A DNA stretch of 9,245 nt. Origin: an uncultured Bacteroidia bacterium (lineage in GTDB: Bacteria; Bacteroidota; Bacteroidia; Bacteroidales; UBA932). The notes beneath the pieces were generated by a model, which saw only the letters and a program-made list of their open reading frames with translations, was not told where the DNA came from and made no database searches. A program made the translations under genes and the position numbers. Below, in pieces: positions 6,223 to 9,245 of the stretch (positions within the stretch are counted from its first letter, which is position 1; each line of letters opens with the position of its first letter). The stretch lies in the NCBI GenBank assembly GCA_902767465.1, contig CACXHM010000013.1, positions 1-9,245 of the forward strand, given 5' to 3'.

Positions 6223-8064
6223 TTACTGCTTGGTGAAAGTCATCGCTCCCTGGAAAACCTTGGCGTAGGCAGCGCCGCCAGAAGTGGCCTGTGAGTAAGC
6301 CCAAACGCTCTTTGTAGAGCGGATGAGGTTTCCTCCAGCCGTACCAGAAGCAACATACCTGTTGACGAGCAGACCGACTACGTTATAAGTAGGGTATGTC
6401 GTGCATTTTGCAGTTCCGGAGAAGGTGGCCACCAAGCCGCCGTCGGAAACAGTGACAGGGCAAGGGAAGTAGAAAGTACCACCATTACCGAAACCAAGTT
6501 GCCATGGCTGGGCAATGGTTTTGCCACCGGATGTTGCATTGGCGATATTCCTCAACTCTGTTGCAAAGGCAAGATATTCCCCTTCATACTCAGCACCGCT
6601 ACCCTGCAGATACGTCACATTCTCAACATACGGCTGGAAAGTCGCTGTCTTGGAATCGTAATCGATAACAACCTTTGCAGGCATGGTCAGTCCGTCAATA
6701 AGCCCGCTGATGCTGATCTGGTTTGCAGCGCCGGTATAAGTCAAGTTGAGGTTCGTTGTTTTCCCGGCCCCGGATGAAGGAGTAGTCCAGGCATCATCGT
6801 ACCAGCTGTTCGCAAGCCTTCCGGATGCAGTACCACCGTATCCCACAGGGTTTCCGCCCGTACCTGCAACCGTTGAAGTTGCTTTGACGGCAGCACCATG
6901 CGCTGCCGGCGTACGGGTGTCTGCTTTGATGGTCCATGCCCCTGCAAAGTCCTTGGCTTCAAACTGTGTCACCTTGGCTGTTTCGCCTGTCGTAAAGGTA
7001 ATGGTGCCAACGCGCGGAGCTCCGGTGGTGTTCTCGGTCCATGCTACAGCACCCGTGGAAGCATCGTAGCTCAGCCAAGTGGCGGTATTGGTATCTACGG
7101 TAAGCCCTGCGATAAAGACCTCGGAAGATGCGGCATCCGCTGTCCATTTATCATAGGCACCGACCTGTACGGTCCTGGAAAGGCTGTAAACCTTTCCGGC
7201 TTCAATGGTCTGTGCGGCTGTAAGGTCGGCCCTGCAGGCCTTGCCACCGGCAACGGCAGTGATAGTGGCACCGTCAAACTTGGTGTTTTCCCAAACTGTG
7301 ATGTAAGCAGTGGCCACCTGTCCGGAAACGGATTCCGGATGGAAGCTTATGTCACCCTTGGTGCTGCTCGCTCCGGGTTCTCCCCAAGAGATATGCACCT
7401 TATTGTAAACATCGCTGTCCGAAATTGTTATAGTCGTTGCATCATCTGCCGTAGGGGTAACTCCGGCGGGGAAGGTTATGCATACCTTTATGATGCTGGT
7501 TTTATATTCGAACGCAATATCGGCCACTTTGTTGCCGTCTGTATCGGTTGTCATTGCGGAGATATCCGTGTTGCCGACAATCACATGGAGCAAATTGGCA
7601 TCCGCCAGCTTTCCGCTCTGACTGTGAAGGTCACAGAAAGTGGGAGTGCTGTTGTAGGTGATCGGCGATGCATTGTTGTCGAGATAGAAGAAGATGTTCG
7701 TGGCCGTTGCCGGGATCACCTTGCAATCCGACTTGAAGGATGCTGATTTATGGTCGGCAGAGAGAGTGCTCTCATCCAGCTGCAAGAACATGCGACTGGC
7801 TTGGGCATCTGAAGTATTAGTGTAATTCACCATGCTGCTACCGTTGCGGAAGTATCCCCACAGGTGATCGGTATTATCCGTAAACGTTGTGGAATATCCA
7901 CCGGTGCCATTTTCCGTGAAAGTGAGACGGGTAACGGGGCTGGTGGCCCTCACAATCAGCTTTCCGCCGGCGATTTCTTCCGGCTGAGAGGCATTCTGTG
8001 CTTCCTTTGTGCAGGCGGCCAGGGAAGCGGCAATCACAAGGACTGATAAAAGTTTCTTGATCAT
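6223..8064 (-). CDS. Fimbrillin-like surface lipoprotein with BACON-like domain
   Basis: A 613-residue lipoprotein. The signal peptide ends in lipobox S-L-A-A-C with Cys18, followed by a short polar tether. Residues about 35-300 resemble the fimbrillin/Mfa-like families of Bacteroidales: an early TRLTFTENG, DHLWGYF, and a domain end of EAGKVYSLSRTVQVG. Residues about 306-370 look like a BACON-type Ig domain (WLSYDASTGAVAWTENTTG, then RVGTITFTTG and VTQFEA). The C-terminal 240 residues begin FAGAWTIKADT, are Gly/Thr/Ser-rich and predicted beta; I do not recognise the family. The protein is probably exported to the outer surface; adhesion or glycan/mucin binding is only an inference from the domain types. 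Single fimbrillin-type stalk subunits are usually much shorter, so a stalk role is unlikely. It has a strong Shine-Dalgarno and follows a 47-residue ORF by 18 bp, probably in one transcript. Confidence 0.82.
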   Translation of the reverse strand: MIKKLLSVLVIAASLAACTKEAQNASQPEEIAGGKLIVRATSPVTRLTFTENGTGGYSTTFTDNTDHLWGYFRNGSSMVNYTNTSDAQASRMFLQLDESTLSADHKSASFKSDCKVIPATATNIFFYLDNNASPITYNSTPTFCDLHSQSGKLADANLLHVIVGNTDISAMTTDTDGNKVADIAFEYKTSIIKVCITFPAGVTPTADDATTITISDSDVYNKVHISWGEPGASSTKGDISFHPESVSGQVATAYITVWENTKFDGATITAVAGGKACRADLTAAQTIEAGKVYSLSRTVQVGAYDKWTADAASSEVFIAGLTVDTNTATWLSYDASTGAVAWTENTTGAPRVGTITFTTGETAKVTQFEAKDFAGAWTIKADTRTPAAHGAAVKATSTVAGTGGNPVGYGGTASGRLANSWYDDAWTTPSSGAGKTTNLNLTYTGAANQISISGLIDGLTMPAKVVIDYDSKTATFQPYVENVTYLQGSGAEYEGEYLAFATELRNIANATSGGKTIAQPWQLGFGNGGTFYFPCPVTVSDGGLVATFSGTAKCTTYPTYNVVGLLVNRYVASGTAGGNLIRSTKSVWAYSQATSGGAAYAKVFQGAMTFTKQ

Positions 8065-8071
8065 AATTCTT

Positions 8072-8077
8072 CCTCCT
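8072..8077 (-). promoter_or_regulatory. Consensus Shine-Dalgarno of the surface lipoprotein
   Basis: The minus strand reads AGGAGG, 7 nt before the ATG at 8064, within a purine-rich tract between the small ORF stop and the lipoprotein start. It supports both the start choice and efficient translation as second gene of the transcript. Confidence 0.7.
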
Positions 8078-8082
8078 CTTAA

Positions 8083-8226
8083 TTAAAGTTCTCCGCCGGA
8101 CACAATGTCCAGATTAGTTCCAAGATCCACGGACGGATCGGCAAGCCCGCTCTGGCAAAGCAGCGTCTCGATACCGAGATGCGTCATGGCACAATCGGGC
8201 GATTCATAAAAGAATTCTTTTTTCAT
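8083..8226 (-). CDS. Small 47-residue protein preceding the surface lipoprotein
   Basis: An ORF of 47 codons beginning MKKEFFYESPDCAMTHLGIE and ending DIVSGGEL. I recall short Bacteroidales proteins of similar style (MKK, an aromatic residue, then E-A/S-P and an alternating acidic-hydrophobic stretch ending in a Cys- or Gly-containing tail) encoded near surface lipoprotein genes; their function is unknown to me. It has no signal peptide or membrane segment and contains Cys12 and Cys24. It lies between a good promoter (8260-8267) and the lipoprotein, with 18 bp to the next ATG. An in-frame ATG at 8232 would add two residues (MV); I chose the MKK start. It could instead be a leader ORF that affects translation of the lipoprotein. 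Confidence 0.6.
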   Translation of the reverse strand: MKKEFFYESPDCAMTHLGIETLLCQSGLADPSVDLGTNLDIVSGGEL

Positions 8227-8259
8227 CACCATATATAGTTTTCAAAAGGTTCAAAGTTG

Positions 8260-8267
8260 CAAAGTTA
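8260..8267 (-). promoter_or_regulatory. Bacteroidota -7 promoter element for the small ORF and surface lipoprotein
   Basis: The minus strand reads TAACTTTG, a full TAnnTTTG match, followed by a second CAACTTTG copy at 8252-8259. The predicted transcript would start near 8255 with a leader of about 25-30 nt before the small ORF. A -33 TTG at the right distance is not evident. Confidence 0.6.
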
Positions 8268-8287
8268 AAATATTTTTTAAATGGTCA

Positions 8288-8415
8288 TTGTTTAGCACAC
8301 ATCTTTTTCACACTGTCTGTTTTTCCAGAACGGACATTTATAAACCTATTGTACGGCAAATAACGGCTCTTCGTATTAACATGGTTCTTCTATAATGATT
8401 TGCAGTTGTTTAGCA
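8288..8415. repeat. Pair of 10-bp direct repeats TTGTTTAGCA in an AT-rich gap
   Basis: TTGTTTAGCA occurs exactly at 8288-8297 and 8406-8415 inside the 275-bp AT-rich gap between the divergent small ORF and YegP-like gene. One copy lies upstream of the minus-strand promoter and the other upstream of the plus-strand promoter. Apart from these and the promoters, I see nothing else in the 8227-8501 gap. Confidence 0.4.
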
Positions 8416-8438
8416 TTATTCAATATTATAAAATGAGG

Positions 8439-8469
8439 TTGTAATTCTAAAAATTTATAATTACTTTTG
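8439..8469 (+). promoter_or_regulatory. Bacteroidota -33/-7 promoter of the YegP-like gene
   Basis: TTG (8439-8441), a 20-bp spacer and TACTTTTG (8462-8469) match the -33/-7 consensus in sequence and spacing. The start site would leave a leader of about 25 nt before the ATG at 8502. The leader has no Shine-Dalgarno and is A/T-rich, as is common in Bacteroidota. Confidence 0.75.
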
Positions 8470-8501
8470 AAAACGGAAACAACCAATCAATATTTATAAC
8501 A

Positions 8502-8831
8502 ATGGGAAAATTCGTTATTACTGTCAGGAAGAACGGTGAATTCCAGTTCAACCTCAAGGCCTCCAACGGCCAGGTGATCCTCACCAGCGAAGGGTACAAC
8601 ACCAAGGCAGCCTGCCTCAACGGAGTAGAGTCCGTACGTAAAAATGCAGCCGACCCCAAGAAATTCGAGGTCAAAGTTGCGAAAAACGGCAAACCTTTCT
8701 TCAACCTCAAAGCTTCTAACGGCCAGGTGATCGGTGCCAGCCAGATGTATGCTTCAGAAGACACCCTCAAGAAAGGCATTGCTTCCGTAGCAAAGAATGC
8801 CCCCGAGGCCCCCGTCGTAGAGGAAATTTAA
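8502..8831 (+). CDS. YegP-like protein with two DUF1508 (UPF0339) repeats
   Basis: A 109-residue protein of the E. coli YegP type: two tandem DUF1508 modules, about residues 1-48 and 52-98. Each carries the hallmark NGEFQFNLKASNGQVI / NGKPFFNLKASNGQVI and a following Y-x-(S/T)-x-x-x-(A/L)-x-x-GI/VxSV(R/A)KNA. The family is small, soluble and of unknown function. Length matches YegP (110 residues). The two core copies remain very alike at DNA level (30 of 33 bases identical, 8547-8579 versus 8700-8732). The C-terminus (PEAPVVEEI) is a short acidic tail. It is a single-gene unit with its own promoter and hairpin terminator. Confidence 0.92.
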   Translation: MGKFVITVRKNGEFQFNLKASNGQVILTSEGYNTKAACLNGVESVRKNAADPKKFEVKVAKNGKPFFNLKASNGQVIGASQMYASEDTLKKGIASVAKNAPEAPVVEEI

Positions 8832-8853
8832 TTTACCTTTCCGAAAACATCCT

Positions 8854-8882
8854 GCCCGGCACTCCTGTGTCGGGCTATTTTG
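8854..8882 (+). terminator. Intrinsic terminator of the YegP-like gene
   Basis: GCCCGGCAC (8854-8862) pairs with GTGTCGGGC (8867-8875), nine pairs including one G-U, around loop TCCT, followed by TATTTTG. It lies 23 bp after the stop codon. Confidence 0.8.
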
Positions 8883-8893
8883 TTCAAAAAATT

Positions 8894-8924
8894 TTTGCTC
8901 TTTAAAAATTTCGACTTATATTTG
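8894..8924 (+). promoter_or_regulatory. Bacteroidota -33/-7 promoter of the tRNA-Gly gene
   Basis: TTTG (8894-8897), a 19-bp spacer and TATATTTG (8917-8924) fit the -33/-7 consensus very well. Transcription would start near 8930, about 25-30 nt before the mature tRNA 5' end. Confidence 0.8.
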
Positions 8925-8927
8925 CAG

Positions 8928-8943
8928 TCCCGTTTCGACGGGA
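8928..8943 (+). other. UUCG-capped hairpin in the tRNA-Gly precursor leader
   Basis: TCCCGT (8928-8933) pairs with ACGGGA (8938-8943) around the tetraloop TTCG. It lies at the expected transcript start, 13 bp before the tRNA. It may stabilise the 5' end of the precursor or present it to RNase P; if transcription starts inside the stem it would not form. Confidence 0.4.
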
Positions 8944-8956
8944 ACCTTGAAATATT

Positions 8957-9029
8957 GCGGAAATAGCTCAGTTGGTAGAGCGCAACCTTGCCAAGGTTGA
9001 GGTCGCGGGTCCGAATCCCGTTTTCCGCT
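8957..9029 (+). tRNA. tRNA-Gly (anticodon GCC)
   Basis: A 73-nt cloverleaf. The acceptor stem GCGGAAA pairs with TTTCCGC (9022-9028), with discriminator T9029. The D-arm is GCTC/GAGC around AGTTGGTA. The anticodon stem CAACC/GGTTG encloses TTGCCAA with anticodon GCC at 8990-8992, and the T-stem is GCGGG/CCCGT. CCA is not encoded. The T-loop reads TCCGAAT rather than the usual TTCGAAT, so position 55 (normally pseudouridine) is C. It decodes GGC and GGU glycine codons. It has a clear promoter and terminator and stands alone. Confidence 0.95.
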
Positions 9030-9044
9030 CAAAATGGAAAGAAG

Positions 9045-9070
9045 CCTGGTGCGTCAGCACCGGGTTTTTT
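9045..9070 (+). terminator. Intrinsic terminator of the tRNA-Gly gene
   Basis: CCTGGTGC (9045-9052) pairs with GCACCGGG (9057-9064), including one G-U pair, around loop GTCA, followed by six T (9065-9070). It begins 16 bp after the tRNA 3' end. Confidence 0.85.
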
Positions 9071-9121
9071 GTTACACATCCGTTGGGAGCTTGCTCAACA
9101 TAAGGAATGTGGAACAGAAAA

Positions 9122-9158
9122 CCCAAAGCAACTGAAAGTTGCGGGCTTCTTTCTTTTT
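9122..9158 (+). terminator. Terminator-like hairpin in the gene-free tail
   Basis: GCAACT (9128-9133) pairs with AGTTGC (9137-9142) with outer CCC/GGG pairs across a three-A bulge, followed by a pyrimidine tract ending in TTTTT. It could end a second transcript or be a backup to the tRNA terminator. The rest of 9071-9245 holds no ORF I trust. Confidence 0.35.
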
Positions 9159-9190
9159 GGCACCTCCTCACAGGGATGTAGCCGAGCGAC

Positions 9191-9215
9191 GCGAGGCTAA
9201 ATCTCGTTTTCCGCT
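9191..9215 (+). pseudogene. Fragment resembling the tRNA-Gly 3' end (T-arm and acceptor strand)
   Basis: GCGAG, loop GCTAAAT and CTCGT (9191-9207) keep a five-pair T-stem, followed by the acceptor strand TTTCCGC and T (9208-9215). It aligns without gaps to 9005-9029 of the intact tRNA-Gly; counting the following C, 21 of 26 bases match, with 13 identical at the end. One T-stem pair differs in a compensated way (G-C in the gene, A-T here). No acceptor 5' strand, D-arm or anticodon arm is convincing upstream. It is either a decayed second tRNA-Gly or an attachment-site-like repeat left by integration. Confidence 0.5.
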
Positions 9216-9245
9216 CCAAACATTACAGCTCGGCACAACGGCGCC

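Noticed and set aside
6898..7746. 282-codon plus-strand open frame opposite the surface lipoprotein
   Set aside because: It is Cys/Gly/Arg-rich as expected of an antisense shadow; the minus-strand frame has signal peptide, lipobox, Shine-Dalgarno and domain structure.
8968..9219. 83-codon minus-strand frame across the tRNA-Gly region
   Set aside because: Its end (GFGPATSTLARLRSTN) is the well-known false protein produced by translating the complement of a tRNA gene; its start covers the tRNA-like fragment in the same way.
9071..9245. Possible small RNA or complete second tRNA in the tail
   Set aside because: There is a terminator-like hairpin and a tRNA 3'-end fragment, but no promoter matching TAnnTTTG and no full cloverleaf could be folded by eye.
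1..9245. CRISPR array, transposon ends, toxin-antitoxin or defence genes
   Set aside because: No spaced repeats, transposase-like or nuclease-like frames, or terminal inverted repeats were found; the large hairpins are explained as terminators.

Overview
The window looks like chromosome from a member of the Bacteroidota, most likely the order Bacteroidales. Supporting signs are four good matches to the Bacteroidota -7 promoter element (TAnnTTTG), two of them with a TTG or TTTG about 20 bp upstream; lipoproteins with Bacteroidales-type domains (fimbrillin-like, BACON-like, OmpA-like/TPR); and a gene order of sigma-54 activator, lptE, TPR protein and secG, which I recall from Bacteroidales genomes. 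Species cannot be named from this sequence alone. Coding DNA is moderately GC-rich and the intergenic DNA is AT-rich.

Layout. Positions 1-1295 (minus) hold the N-terminal 431 residues of an OmpA-like/TPR lipoprotein cut by the window edge. A 60-bp gap with two head-to-head, overlapping promoters separates it from a plus-strand operon (1356-4011). The operon encodes a sigma-54 activator without a receiver domain, LptE, a small TPR-like protein and SecG. The first three genes overlap by a few bases and SecG follows after 3 bp, so they are probably co-transcribed and translationally coupled. The cluster ties envelope biogenesis (LPS export, protein translocation) to a regulator. A strong hairpin terminator ends it.

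Immediately after that terminator, with a consensus Shine-Dalgarno sequence, lies a ClpB-type disaggregase (4100-6151). It begins directly at the first AAA+ domain (no Clp_N domain) and also lacks about 20 residues in the second AAA+ domain. It converges on a minus-strand unit across a long symmetrical hairpin. That unit runs from a promoter at about 8267 through a 47-residue small ORF (8083-8226) into a 613-residue fimbrillin-like/BACON-like surface lipoprotein (6223-8064).

After an AT-rich 275-bp gap come a free-standing YegP/DUF1508 gene with its own promoter and terminator, then a tRNA-Gly(GCC) gene with promoter, leader hairpin and terminator. The last 175 bp have no gene. They contain a near-copy of the tRNA-Gly 3' end (T-arm plus acceptor strand), either a decayed tRNA gene or an integration-type direct repeat.

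I found no CRISPR array, transposase, riboswitch or clear defence system. The most unusual items are the doubly shortened ClpB, the overlapping divergent promoters with a near-leaderless regulator mRNA, the small ORF in front of the surface lipoprotein, and the duplicated tRNA-Gly 3' end.
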